Source: an uncultured Flavobacteriales bacterium
GTDB taxonomy: Bacteria; Bacteroidota; Bacteroidia; Flavobacteriales_D; Crocinitomicaceae
Direction of reading: 5' to 3'
DNA: 64,000 bases
NCBI GenBank assembly: GCA_913056215.1
Contig: CAJXMN010000005.1
Location: 1 to 64,000, forward strand
Below are positions 54,245 through 63,548 of the stretch, piece after piece. A program made the translations under genes and the position numbers. The notes below the pieces were generated by a model. The model saw only the letters and a program-made list of their open reading frames with translations. It was not told where the DNA came from and ran no database searches. How positions within the stretch are numbered: the stretch's first letter is position 1; every line of letters begins with the position of its first letter.

Positions 54245-55981
54245 TCAGTCATGTCGTCTTGACTCGGGAAGGATTCGAAAAACTGGAATTCTCAAGTGCT
54301 CGCGTTCGTGATAAGGCGAATTTTCGTAAATGTACTGCAGTTGGGCACGGCGATCAACAGCAAAATCTTCATCATTTGCAACTTTCTTTTCAAAGCGTTT
54401 CCTCAGCGTATCGTTTTGATTTAAATATTCCTTTGCCAGATCTTCAAAAACATAAGGAGAAAAATGTTCTTTTTGTTGTAAATAACTGTCGAAAAAATTC
54501 CAGGCGAAATAGCTATCGCAATATTGAGGTGAGAGCACATGAGCCAAAAATCGCTTATTTCTGGGCTGAACTCTAATCATGACATCCCCCTTCTTTAATG
54601 CAACTTTATTCCTCACCGTTCGCTTATCGATATCATAATGCAAAAAATGTCCCTCATAAGGAGAAGAAGTAGTCTGCCATTCCTTCATATAATCTACTTT
54701 TACATCAAGAGTGGTATTTTTATCGACAGAAATCATTTCAATACCATTTGATGCCAGTCGTTCAATTACCTCCTTCTCTTGTCTTCCAACTATGTAGAAT
54801 TTCGGTACGACAAGTGAATCTGTGGGGTACATTTTATGAAACCATGGTATGTTTCGCTCAAAAGGTTGTGCTTTGTCATATAACAATCGATCGGCATCGG
54901 CAAAAGCACTTTTTTCATTACTCCACTCATACCCTTTGAAGAGCACGCTATCAGGAATAGTATCCAACACGAAATTTGCAGGAAAATAATCCTGAAGTGC
55001 ATCGTAGCTAAAAGCCTTTCGGCGCGCTTCTTCAACAATTTCTTTCTGGGTGGTGGCAAAACCAATTATTTCCAAGATAAAAGCATAAGTCGATCGCACA
55101 CGTTCCTCAAAAGCTTTGAGCATGTGCGTTTCGGTCGTAAAGCTGATGGTATGAAATAAATCTGCATACCCCATGGAATAGCGCGGGGTAGCATTGAACT
55201 TGGTCAATCCGCCCTCAGGCGTTCTTCCTTTCAAATTGACATAACGAAATGGCTCATAGTCCCATTTTTTCGGTAAAGTTTTATGGAGATGAGGAATAAT
55301 GCTCTGCTTATATATTTCCTTTATTGAAGGGGCTAGTTTCTCCAGAATAGGAGTTATATAAGTGAGGGTATACTGATAATCTGCCCCGTTGCTCGTATGC
55401 GTATCAATAAATATATCAGGGTCAAGTCCATGAAATATGCTGGAAAAAGTGAACATATTCTTACTATCCATTTTTATAAAATCCCTATTGAGGTCGAGAT
55501 GTTGTGCATTACCACGAAATCCGTGTAACTGTGGTCCTTTTTGGTTCGCACGACTATAACCTCCGCGTTTGTGCATACCTCCAACATTGTAGGCCGGTAT
55601 GATTGCGATTACCGGATCATCTTTTCTCGCTGCTGATGATTTCTCAGAATAATCCAACGCGACTTGCATAGAGGCATTTATACCGCATGGTTCTCCTGGG
55701 TGTATCCCATTATTAATCAATATCGTTGTCGAGTTTCGAGCTGTTTTAAATTGACGGGCACTATCTCCTTTCGCATTTATTAAACATAAATAAATTGGAA
55801 CTCCGTAATCAGAGTCTCCCATTTGATACAGTGTGATGGCCTCATTGTCCTTAGATAAATTGAGGTAAAAATCAATCAACTCCTCGTATGTCGGCGTTTG
55901 ATTGCTCTCCATTATCGCATCTATCGGATACTGTCCAAATGCCTGTGAACCTAACAAAAGGAGTACTAATAGTTGTTTCAT
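54245..55981 (-). CDS. M14-family zinc carboxypeptidase
   Basis: A 578-residue exported metallopeptidase. Signal peptide 1-16 (MKQLLVLLLLGSQAFG). The M14 domain spans about 25-320. NNGIHPGEPCG holds the zinc His and Glu. FIDTHTSNG provides the second zinc His, LDLNRDFIKMD the substrate-binding Asn-Arg, and TTETHMLKAFEERV the catalytic Glu. The C-terminal 250 residues (WFHKMYPTDSLVVPKFYIVG, FSPYVFEDLAKEYLNQNDTL) match an extra domain seen in Bacteroidota homologues. A role in peptide or cell-wall scavenging is likely; it lacks a sorting domain so it may stay in the periplasm. Confidence 0.94.
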   Translation of the reverse strand: MKQLLVLLLLGSQAFGQYPIDAIMESNQTPTYEELIDFYLNLSKDNEAITLYQMGDSDYGVPIYLCLINAKGDSARQFKTARNSTTILINNGIHPGEPCGINASMQVALDYSEKSSAARKDDPVIAIIPAYNVGGMHKRGGYSRANQKGPQLHGFRGNAQHLDLNRDFIKMDSKNMFTFSSIFHGLDPDIFIDTHTSNGADYQYTLTYITPILEKLAPSIKEIYKQSIIPHLHKTLPKKWDYEPFRYVNLKGRTPEGGLTKFNATPRYSMGYADLFHTISFTTETHMLKAFEERVRSTYAFILEIIGFATTQKEIVEEARRKAFSYDALQDYFPANFVLDTIPDSVLFKGYEWSNEKSAFADADRLLYDKAQPFERNIPWFHKMYPTDSLVVPKFYIVGRQEKEVIERLASNGIEMISVDKNTTLDVKVDYMKEWQTTSSPYEGHFLHYDIDKRTVRNKVALKKGDVMIRVQPRNKRFLAHVLSPQYCDSYFAWNFFDSYLQQKEHFSPYVFEDLAKEYLNQNDTLRKRFEKKVANDEDFAVDRRAQLQYIYENSPYHEREHLRIPVFRILPESRRHD

Positions 55982-56014
55982 TGCGTCGTAATTTGAAATT
56001 AAATAACACTATAT

Positions 56015-56836
56015 TTAGCCTAGCGCTACATCGAGCATCATCATAATAACAAAACCGAGTATAAATCCCATAGTAGCGATATCGGTAAATCGATCTTGTT
56101 GTGTCTCGGGAATCACCTCCTCCACGACCACAAAAATCATGGCTCCCGCGGCAAAAGCCAAAGCGTATGGCAACATTGGTGTGAAAAAAGAAACCGCTAC
56201 AGCACCCAGGACTCCAAATATGGGTTCTACTACAGCAGATAATTGCCCGTACCAAAAGCTGCGGCGCCGTGAAGCACCTAATCCGCGCATAGGCATTGCT
56301 ACAGCAATTCCTTCAGGAAAGTTCTGAATACCAATTCCCATCGCCAGAACGACTGCTCCCCCAATCGAAGCTTCAGGGACTCCCGCTGCCGCACCACCAA
56401 AAATTACTCCTACCGCTAAACCTTCGGGAATATTGTGCAGTGTAATAGCTAAAAACAAAAGCGTTGAACGACGCCAGGAAGTATCGAGCCCCTCTTTTTC
56501 ACTTTCTTTAAAGTTGATGTGAAGATGCGGTAAAATCTTGTCTAATCCGAAAATAAAAAAAGCACCTAACACAAAACCAATAGCAGAAGGTATCACTTTC
56601 ATAAAGCCTTCACCTTCGGACATTTCTATTCCCGGTGCCAGCAAACTCCAAAAACTGGCGGCCACCATCACACCACCTGTAAAACCAAGCATCCCGTCAA
56701 GCAAAGCGCGATTCATGCCTTTAAAAAAGAATACAAAAGCAGCTCCTAAAGCAGTGAGGAACCATGTAAATAATGTTGCTATCAAAGCACCAGTAACAGG
56801 GTGTAACTCTTCAAAAAAAGCTATAATTGTTTCCAT
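56015..56836 (-). CDS. ZIP-family metal transporter
   Basis: A 273-residue inner-membrane protein with about eight helices, of the ZupT/GufA type. LHNIPEGLAVGVIFGG in helix 4 and GIQNFPEGIAVAMPM in helix 5 form the metal site; VVVEEVIPETQQ is the later conserved segment. The family carries zinc, manganese or iron. It is 1 base behind the gene of a metal-dependent regulator, so its likely metal is the one sensed there (manganese or iron). Confidence 0.93.
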   Translation of the reverse strand: METIIAFFEELHPVTGALIATLFTWFLTALGAAFVFFFKGMNRALLDGMLGFTGGVMVAASFWSLLAPGIEMSEGEGFMKVIPSAIGFVLGAFFIFGLDKILPHLHINFKESEKEGLDTSWRRSTLLFLAITLHNIPEGLAVGVIFGGAAAGVPEASIGGAVVLAMGIGIQNFPEGIAVAMPMRGLGASRRRSFWYGQLSAVVEPIFGVLGAVAVSFFTPMLPYALAFAAGAMIFVVVEEVIPETQQDRFTDIATMGFILGFVIMMMLDVALG

Positions 56837-56837
56837 T

Positions 56838-57509
56838 TTATTGTTGTTTTTGAACGGTGATTTTTTGTGTAGCGGCGGCAGATAGATTGACGGTTTCTCC
56901 GTGAATTTCTATAGCGCGAGAATCATCAAATGCATAGATTTCTTTTATCTGAATGCAGGTTCCAATATTGATCTTGTAACGGTCCAGAAAACGTAAAAAT
57001 GAAGCTGAACTATCTGCAACACCTATTACAACACCTTCCGCTCCGATTTCGAGTTCGTTCAACAAGAACGATTGATCCCGTTGAACTATTGCTCCAGTCT
57101 GGTCGGGTATCGGATCGCCATGAGGATCAAATTTAGGATAATTCAAAAATGCATCAAGTTGATCCGTCAATTTTACCGATTGAATATGCTCCAGTTGTTC
57201 AGCAATATCGTGCACCTCATCCCATCCAAATTTCAATTTTTCCACTAGAAAAGTCTCCCATAGTCGATGCTTACGTATCGTTTTTAGTGCTGTGCGAATT
57301 CCTTCTTCCGTTAATTCACAACCCTTGTACTTCTCGTATTGAATCAGTGATTTTTCCGACAATCGTTTGATCATATCAGTGACAGAACTCGCTTTAGTGT
57401 CCATGCGTTCGGCCAGTTCATTCGTCCCAACAGATGCTTGATGATGCTGTTGCAAAGCATAAACCGCCTTAATATAATTTTCTTCGCTCTGTGTTAATAA
57501 TATTGCCAT
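56838..57509 (-). CDS. DtxR/MntR-family metal-dependent repressor
   Basis: A 223-residue transcription factor. Residues 1-70 are the winged helix (SEENYIKAVYALQQHH, ASSVTDMIKRLSEKSL), residues 70-145 the dimerisation domain with metal ligands (WETFLVEKLKFGWDEVHDIAEQLEHI, split as WETFLVEKLKFGW and DEVHDIAEQLEHI; LNYPKFDPHGDPIP) and the last 75 the FeoA/SH3-like domain (EIGAEGVVIGVADS). The DPHGDPIP motif is typical of the family. Whether it answers to Mn or Fe is not shown by sequence alone. It is expressed with the ZIP gene, and its promoter carries a palindrome, so autorepression is likely. Confidence 0.95.
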   Translation of the reverse strand: MAILLTQSEENYIKAVYALQQHHQASVGTNELAERMDTKASSVTDMIKRLSEKSLIQYEKYKGCELTEEGIRTALKTIRKHRLWETFLVEKLKFGWDEVHDIAEQLEHIQSVKLTDQLDAFLNYPKFDPHGDPIPDQTGAIVQRDQSFLLNELEIGAEGVVIGVADSSASFLRFLDRYKINIGTCIQIKEIYAFDDSRAIEIHGETVNLSAAATQKITVQKQQ

Positions 57510-57525
57510 ACATGTAAGTCTTCCG

Positions 57526-57558
57526 CAAAATTAAATTTTATTTTTAGACAAGACTAAA
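57526..57558 (-). promoter_or_regulatory. Promoter and operator of the MntR-ZIP pair
   Basis: On the minus strand a -7 box TAATTTTG lies at 57533-57526, 16 bases before the regulator ATG. Ten bases behind it is the palindrome TTTAG-N6-CTAAA (57543-57558), covering the -33 region. A DtxR-type regulator binding there would block the polymerase. Confidence 0.55.
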
Positions 57559-57773
57559 CAATAACCAGGATTTTATTTGATCTTGGGCTTTTTAAATGAA
57601 ATAACTCAACCACTCCAATCACTTAACAAGATATACAGAAATGCGATGATATCACACGTTATACAATCAAAATGAAATTCGAAAACTGAACGCTAACGAG
57701 CAATTTATAGTTTAGTATCACAGCGTGATCTTCCAAAGTGATAATTGTTACAAACTATATAGTATACATTCAG

Positions 57774-57781
57774 TATATTTG
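57774..57781 (+). promoter_or_regulatory. Predicted -7 box of the M28 peptidase gene
   Basis: TATATTTG, only 8 bases before the ATG at 57790, so the transcript would have a very short leader or none. No good -33 TTG. Confidence 0.4.
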
Positions 57782-57789
57782 TTATATAA

Positions 57790-59001
57790 ATGACAAAGTA
57801 TTTACTTATATCGCTACTACTGTTAATGTGGAGTTCGGCATACACCCAACCACCCTCTGCTACCCTATTCCTCAAAGAACAAGTTCAGTACCTATCATCA
57901 TCTGATATGAAAGGACGTAGAGCAGGTTCCAAAGAGGCTCATAAAGTTGCAATTTTTTTATCTAAAAAACTGGAAGATAATCATATTAAACCGCTGAACA
58001 ATAGTTATTTACAATCATTCCAATTCAAGGACATAGCAGATACCATTAAAGATGCAAATATGGCTGTTGGACAAAACATAACAGGTTATATAAATAACAA
58101 ACGTTCAAGAACTATAGTTATCGGTGCTCATTACGACCACCTCGGTACAGGAGCACACATCAACAGTCGCTCAACGATTGACCACCCTATTCACCATGGT
58201 GCTGATGATAATGCGAGTGGTGTTGCTGCCGCATTGTTACTCGGAAAAAAATTGGCAGAGAATGGTCTTAGAGAATCCTTCAACTTTATCATCGCTTTCT
58301 TTTCTGCTGAAGAAATTGGTTTGTTGGGCTCAAAAGCGTGGTTAAAACATTACAGCAGCCAAACAACCATCGCAGCCATGATTAATCTCGATATGATCGG
58401 TAGAATGCACGATCAAGGTTTAGAGGTATTTGGTGTTGGCAGTTCTCCTGACTGGAATTATGTTACGGAAAAACTGACAGCAAAATTTCAAGTCACCATA
58501 GATAATTCTGGTATCGGCCCTAGTGATCATGCCAGCTTCTACCTCGATTCTATTCCTGCTATTCACCTTTTTACAGGTCAGCACGAAGACTATCACAAAG
58601 CAACTGATATTGAAGCGAAAATTAATTATGCTGGTATGAACACGTTGACTGAACTTTTGTATGCATCACTGGCAATCATTCCTGAAGATCTGAAATTTGC
58701 CTTTTCAGCAACAAAAAATGCTCGAAAGCGTGAAAGACCTTCTCTTAAAGTAACCATGGGGATTATGCCAAGCTATACATCCAATAGTGAAGGTTTAAAA
58801 ATTGATGCCGTCATTGAGGGAAAGGCAGCAGATCAAGCCCAACTCCTGAAAAAAGATATCATCATTGCGATTGATAATCAACAGGTAAAAGATATTTACG
58901 ATTATATGGAGGTGCTGTCCCTATATAACCAGGGAGATACCGCCAAAGTTCAAATCCTGCGAAAACACAAAACAAAAACATTAACAATTCACTTTAAATA
59001 A
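57790..59001 (+). CDS. M28-family zinc aminopeptidase with C-terminal PDZ domain
   Basis: A 403-residue exported peptidase. Signal peptide 1-19. A propeptide-like part with DMKGRRAGSKEAHKVA follows. Zinc site: GAHYDHLGTG (His), HHGADDNASGVA (Asp), SAEEIGLLGS (catalytic Glu and zinc Glu), NLDMIGR (Asp), and HLFTGQHEDYHKATD (final His). Residues about 315-403 form a PDZ domain (MPSYTSNSEGLKIDAVIEGK, LLKKDIIIAIDNQQVKDIYD). PDZ fusions of M28 are known in Bacteroidota. It precedes a type IX cargo gene by 6 bases. Confidence 0.95.
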   Translation: MTKYLLISLLLLMWSSAYTQPPSATLFLKEQVQYLSSSDMKGRRAGSKEAHKVAIFLSKKLEDNHIKPLNNSYLQSFQFKDIADTIKDANMAVGQNITGYINNKRSRTIVIGAHYDHLGTGAHINSRSTIDHPIHHGADDNASGVAAALLLGKKLAENGLRESFNFIIAFFSAEEIGLLGSKAWLKHYSSQTTIAAMINLDMIGRMHDQGLEVFGVGSSPDWNYVTEKLTAKFQVTIDNSGIGPSDHASFYLDSIPAIHLFTGQHEDYHKATDIEAKINYAGMNTLTELLYASLAIIPEDLKFAFSATKNARKRERPSLKVTMGIMPSYTSNSEGLKIDAVIEGKAADQAQLLKKDIIIAIDNQQVKDIYDYMEVLSLYNQGDTAKVQILRKHKTKTLTIHFK

Positions 59002-59007
59002 TTTACG

Positions 59008-60603
59008 ATGAAACAACTTTTATTACTCTTAGGAATGGCTTTAGGCCTAAATACAGCTGCTCAGGATTCATTCCTGTATCACGTCGAACTCGAACCCGTA
59101 ACAATTCCCAATATGCCTGGTGTTCATTCATATGCCAAGGCAGAGCACAATGGAAAATGGCTGATTATTGGTGGAAGACGTGATGGACTGCATGCGCGCC
59201 AACCATTCAATGCTTTTCCAGAAAGCCAGAACAATACTGAAGTAATGGTCGTAGATGTTAATACCGAGCAATATTGGTCAACCAGTATTAATGTATTACC
59301 CACAACTATCGAAGAACAAATGCAGTCCACCAATATGAATTTTACACAGCGAGAGGATACGCTTTACTTTGCAGGAGGATATGCCTTTTCAGCGACTCAG
59401 CAAAGTCATATTACATTTCCATACCTCACAACGATTGATGTTCCCAACTTGATGGACGCTGTGATCAATGGCAACGATATCACTCCTTATTTCAAACAGG
59501 TCGAAGACGATATTTTTGCAGTCACTGGCGGACATTTGGACGTCTTAAATGATACACTTTACCTTGTCGGTGGCCATCGATTCGATGGTGCCTATAATCC
59601 CATGGGAAATAATACTTACACGCAAACGTACGTGAATGGAATTCGTAAATTTACAGTAAACAATTCAGGAGCGCAACCGACCTTCGGAAACTATTCGGAA
59701 ATCATTGACCCCGTACACCTGCGACGTCGTGATTATAATCTCGTTCCGCAAATATTCCCCGATGGAAGCGAAGGTTTTATGATCTCCTCTGGAGTATTTC
59801 AACAAAATGCAAATCTTCCTTTCCTTTATCCTGTTGATATTGACAAAGATGGCTACTACCCCAATACCGCTTTCAATCAGTACCTAAGTAACTACCATAG
59901 TGCAAAGTTAGCTCTTCACCATGCAGACAGCAACGATATGCACGCGCTGTTTTTTGGGGGAATGAGTCAGTATTATTATCAAAATGGAAGCCTTATCGAA
60001 GATACTGAAGTTCCTTTTGTAAAAACGATCAGTCGGGTTACCCGTTACTCCGATGGCACAATGGTAGAATTCCAAAACCCAACAGAAATGCCCGGACTTA
60101 AAGGAGCGAGTGCAGAATTCTTCACCAACCCAAATCTTCCTCAAAATAGTCACGGCGTAATTCACCTCGAACAAATTAATGATGACACCATTGTAGCTGG
60201 TCACATTGTGGGCGGTATCTTGAGTCAAACGGAGAACCCATTCTCCAACAATAATACGAGCGTTACAGCGGCTGACCCAACTATTTATCGCGTAAAGTTG
60301 ATCTACGACAAGTCATTGAAATTAGACCAAATAGATGGCAAAAACCCCTATAAGCTTACTGTTTTTCCAAATCCAGCAAAAGAAAATATCAGTGTCGATT
60401 TTGAATTGGATCAGCCGAATCAAGTTGATTATTTTATCACCAACGTTTCCGGAGAAATCGTCTCAGAAGGATCTTTCAAGAACACTGTTAGTGGCAAGAA
60501 CTCATATCCGATTCAACTGAAAGGCATCGCCGCCCAATCGTTGACTATAACACTCATCATCAATCATCACTATTATTTAACAAAACAAATTATTAAGCAA
60601 TAA
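59008..60603 (+). CDS. Kelch-like secreted protein with type A T9SS sorting domain
   Basis: A 531-residue exported protein. Signal peptide 1-18 (LLLLGMALGLNTAAQ). Beta-propeller-type repeats occupy about 25-435: GKWLIIGGRRDGLHARQPF, DTLYFAGGYAFSATQQS, DTLYLVGGHRFDGAYN and MHALFFGGMSQYYYQNG carry the Gly-Gly after strands typical of kelch. The last 80 residues are a type A sorting domain (LTVFPNPAKENISVDFELD, YFITNVSGEIVSEGSF). The gene lies 6 bases after the M28 peptidase, so both may be produced together for the cell surface. Ligand unknown. Confidence 0.92.
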   Translation: MKQLLLLLGMALGLNTAAQDSFLYHVELEPVTIPNMPGVHSYAKAEHNGKWLIIGGRRDGLHARQPFNAFPESQNNTEVMVVDVNTEQYWSTSINVLPTTIEEQMQSTNMNFTQREDTLYFAGGYAFSATQQSHITFPYLTTIDVPNLMDAVINGNDITPYFKQVEDDIFAVTGGHLDVLNDTLYLVGGHRFDGAYNPMGNNTYTQTYVNGIRKFTVNNSGAQPTFGNYSEIIDPVHLRRRDYNLVPQIFPDGSEGFMISSGVFQQNANLPFLYPVDIDKDGYYPNTAFNQYLSNYHSAKLALHHADSNDMHALFFGGMSQYYYQNGSLIEDTEVPFVKTISRVTRYSDGTMVEFQNPTEMPGLKGASAEFFTNPNLPQNSHGVIHLEQINDDTIVAGHIVGGILSQTENPFSNNNTSVTAADPTIYRVKLIYDKSLKLDQIDGKNPYKLTVFPNPAKENISVDFELDQPNQVDYFITNVSGEIVSEGSFKNTVSGKNSYPIQLKGIAAQSLTITLIINHHYYLTKQIIKQ

Positions 60604-60659
60604 GTCAACCATTGAAAGATCGTAGTAAGAATGATTGGCATGAAGCATCAGTATTTGTA

Positions 60660-60708
60660 GCTTGGAGGACAAGCGGAGCGAGCTCTCTACCTGTCCCAAG
60701 AATCGGGA
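60660..60708. repeat. Small GC-richer palindromic element
   Basis: GCTTG-N5-CAAGC (60660-60674) and TCCC-N7-GGGA (60694-60708) stand close together in a GC-richer patch within an AT-rich gap of 273 bases. It resembles a REP-like intergenic repeat. No tRNA fold can be made of it. No second copy was seen in this window. Confidence 0.35.
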
Positions 60709-60876
60709 AACACCTTTGAAAAAAATAGGAGTGAATTAAGAAAAGTAAAAAAAAGCTTCTCTACATACTTATAAAACATCGGGTTCTCAATAAAATATTG
60801 ATGCTTCGTTTCATTTCAATCAGTATTACTCAATCACCTGCATTATTGTATATCAATAAAGATGTTAGCACAAAGC

Positions 60877-62751
60877 TCAAACACAATCAGCTAAATGCAT
60901 CGATCGCTCCGACTTCTTATCAATCATTCCAACCACTTCAGAAAGTCTTTTGCTCGCGGCATTCAGTTCCTCTGAGGAACTCTCATTTTTCGATAAAATT
61001 GCCGTAAGTTCTTCCTTCTCTGTCTCGAGTTGCACTATTTCCTCATCCAGCGATTCAAATTCTTGCTGCTCCTTAAAAGTGAGTTTTTTCTTCTTTTCAG
61101 GAGCTTCTGTAGTGGGTTTTTCCACCTTTTTCTCTGCCGCTACTGCCCTTTTCTCAGCTAGTCGCTCCTGATGCAGATCTTTCTGTAGCGCTCGATAAGC
61201 AGTATAATTACCAGTAATATCTTTGATGTCTCCATTCCCTTCAAATACGAAGATATGGTCTACCATTTTATCCATAAAATAACGGTCGTGCGACACAACA
61301 ATTAGACATCCTTGAAAGTTGCGCAAATAATCCTCAAGCACACTCAATACAAAAATATCGAGATCATTGGTAGGCTCGTCCAAAATGAGAAAGTTGGGAT
61401 TCGCCATTAGCACTTTCATCAATTTTAAACGTCGTTTCTCACCACCACTCAATTTGTACACATAATTGTAATGCATACTTCTTGGAAATAAAAATTGTTC
61501 CAGAAACTGCGCCGCTGACATCTCTCGACCTTTTTCAAGCGGAATAAATTCAGCAACGTCACGGATGACATCTATAACCTTCATGTTTTCATCAACATGA
61601 ATATTTTGCTGCGAATAATAACCAAAAACAACCGTTTCTCCGATAACAATTTTGCCGCGATCAGGATTTTCTTCGCCCATTATCATCTTCAATAATGTCG
61701 ATTTACCAGCACCATTGGGCCCAACAATACCTAGCCTTTCTTTTCGTTTAAAAGTGTAATCGAGTTGATTGATGATCGGCTTGTCAGGATAGGATTTCTG
61801 AATATTATGCAATTCTAAAATCTTGGTGCCCAACCGTTCCATTTTTGTAGGAATATCCAGTGAATCTTTTTGTAAATTTTGTTGAGCTACTTTTTTTGTG
61901 GACTTAAAGTTTTCGATACGAGCTTTCTGCTTAGTTCCGCGGGCTTTAGGTTGTTTACGAATCCACTGAAGCTCTTTTTTAAACTGCCTCCTAGCCTTTC
62001 CAACGGTGGTCGCCTGATGCTCTTCACGCTCCGCTTTCTTTTCTAAATAATACGAAAAATTGCCCTTGTACTTAAAGAGTTCTGCATCTTCAAGTTCATA
62101 GATAACGTCTGTGATAACCTCTAAAAAATAGCGGTCGTGGGTCACCATCAAAAGCGTAGATTTCGAAGTCGAAAGATAGCGTTCTAACCATTCAATCATG
62201 TCAAGATCTAAATGATTGGTGGGCTCATCTAAGATCAGGAAATCAGGTGAAGCAATCAACACTTTTGCCAGTGCTACACGCTTGCGTTGTCCGCCCGATA
62301 GCTTTTCAATACGCTTGCTGGAATCGTCGAGTTTTAACTCCGTTAAAATTTGCTCAATCGTACTGTCGAGGTCCCAAGCATCCATCTCCGATACTTCCTC
62401 GAACAGCCCTGCCATTTTTTCCTCGTCATTTGCTTCTACAGCCTTCGAATATGCTTTAAAAACATTCAATCGTGGTAAATCATGATTGAGTACTTCCTGA
62501 TAAATCGTATTAGTTGGATCTAATTCATCCGCTTGTTGCAAATATCCGATCGATATATCATTCCGAAAAACAATGCGACCATCGTCGTAGGGCTCCTTCC
62601 CCATAAGACAGCGGAGTAACGTCGACTTTCCACTACCGTTTTTGGCCACCAGAGCAACTTTCTGTCCTTGATCGATGCCAAAGGTTAGATCTTGGAGAAT
62701 AAGGCGGTCACCGTAAGATTTGGTCAGTTGTTCTACAGATAAAAAGTTCAT
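60877..62751 (-). CDS. ABC-F family ATPase (Uup-like)
   Basis: A soluble 624-residue protein with two ABC domains. First domain: VAKNGSGKSTLLRCL (Walker A), LSGGQRKRVALAK (signature) and LILDEPTNHLDLD (Walker B). The linker includes RKQPKARGTKQKARIE at about 260-290. Second domain: VGPNGAGKSTLLKMI, LSGGEKRRLKL, LILDEPTNDLDI. Residues about 530-624 form a C-terminal coiled coil (FKEQQEFESLDEEIVQLETE, ELTAILSKNESSSEELNAAS) of the Uup type. Such proteins act on the ribosome E-site or structured DNA. No membrane part and no permease gene nearby. It is 1 base behind the DUF4293 gene, so both are probably one operon. Confidence 0.95.
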   Translation of the reverse strand: MNFLSVEQLTKSYGDRLILQDLTFGIDQGQKVALVAKNGSGKSTLLRCLMGKEPYDDGRIVFRNDISIGYLQQADELDPTNTIYQEVLNHDLPRLNVFKAYSKAVEANDEEKMAGLFEEVSEMDAWDLDSTIEQILTELKLDDSSKRIEKLSGGQRKRVALAKVLIASPDFLILDEPTNHLDLDMIEWLERYLSTSKSTLLMVTHDRYFLEVITDVIYELEDAELFKYKGNFSYYLEKKAEREEHQATTVGKARRQFKKELQWIRKQPKARGTKQKARIENFKSTKKVAQQNLQKDSLDIPTKMERLGTKILELHNIQKSYPDKPIINQLDYTFKRKERLGIVGPNGAGKSTLLKMIMGEENPDRGKIVIGETVVFGYYSQQNIHVDENMKVIDVIRDVAEFIPLEKGREMSAAQFLEQFLFPRSMHYNYVYKLSGGEKRRLKLMKVLMANPNFLILDEPTNDLDIFVLSVLEDYLRNFQGCLIVVSHDRYFMDKMVDHIFVFEGNGDIKDITGNYTAYRALQKDLHQERLAEKRAVAAEKKVEKPTTEAPEKKKKLTFKEQQEFESLDEEIVQLETEKEELTAILSKNESSSEELNAASKRLSEVVGMIDKKSERSMHLADCV

Positions 62752-62752
62752 A

Positions 62753-63328
62753 TTAGCGAATGCGGTCTATGGATTCAATTAATTTAATATCACGACGAAT
62801 ACCAATATTCGCCAAAAAAGAAAATGCTGTCGCTGTGACAATGCAGTAAAAACCAATCCCAAGTTGATGACTCGTCACGAATGAATCACTGAGGCCAGCT
62901 GTTTCTTGTCGTAACAGGTAATAAAGAACGAGAACAGTTCCAAATCCAATAAAATTCACAACAAATAGTATTCGACCAAGTCTTAGTTGTCGCTTCAATT
63001 TTTTAAAGCTCAACACAGTTGCCGCAGTTATTATACACATAAGAATGGTAATCGAAAAGAAGGGGAAATAAAAAGTAGGAATACCCTGCAAGTTTTCACT
63101 GGGAACTTCCACTTTTTCAGTGATCGTTTTAATATATTCCGCTGATGCCTCGGAAACATCGCCTTCAATCGAAATATCCCTTTGAACACCGTAAACATTA
63201 GCGTGAGTAATCGCTGTAAAGGAATTTGGTTCAGTTACTGTAGATACAAATACGTCAGTGCCGATCGTTAAAATGACGAGTGCAATGAACACCAGAATTA
63301 AATATAGGTTTTGAACACGCTGAATCAT
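62753..63328 (-). CDS. DUF4293 membrane protein
   Basis: A 191-residue protein. The start ATG at 63328 gives MIQRVQNLYLILVFIALVI, the conserved opening of DUF4293, and a promoter box lies in the longer frame. Four membrane helices: about 8-28, 95-117, 125-145 and 160-180 (TFYFPFFSITILMCIITAAT, ILFVVNFIGFGTVLVLYYLL). The loop between the first two helices is extracytoplasmic. The family is found only in Bacteroidota as far as I know and has no known function. It precedes the ABC-F gene by 1 base. Confidence 0.88.
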   Translation of the reverse strand: MIQRVQNLYLILVFIALVILTIGTDVFVSTVTEPNSFTAITHANVYGVQRDISIEGDVSEASAEYIKTITEKVEVPSENLQGIPTFYFPFFSITILMCIITAATVLSFKKLKRQLRLGRILFVVNFIGFGTVLVLYYLLRQETAGLSDSFVTSHQLGIGFYCIVTATAFSFLANIGIRRDIKLIESIDRIR

Positions 63329-63343
63329 AAATTTACTTTTTGA

Positions 63344-63351
63344 CAAAGATA
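63344..63351 (-). promoter_or_regulatory. Predicted -7 box of the DUF4293/ABC-F genes
   Basis: TATCTTTG on the minus strand, 15 bases upstream of the ATG at 63328. No clear -33 TTG in range. Confidence 0.4.
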
Positions 63352-63548
63352 GTAATCTTTCATCGGTGAATTTAAACAAAACTTCAATAAAGCATTCAGG
63401 CAAAACATAACAAGGAAAAATTATTTCCAAAACCTTCTTTCATTTATAGAATATTCTTATTATTGCAGTGTCGCACTTTTCATGCGGCTTTCTCAAGATA
63501 TTTGAACAATCGAATTATAATTATTTCTTATCTTATTATTTCAGGTAA

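Noticed and set aside
60600-60720. A tRNA or other known structural RNA
   Set aside because: The palindromes do not make a cloverleaf, and there is no T-loop consensus.
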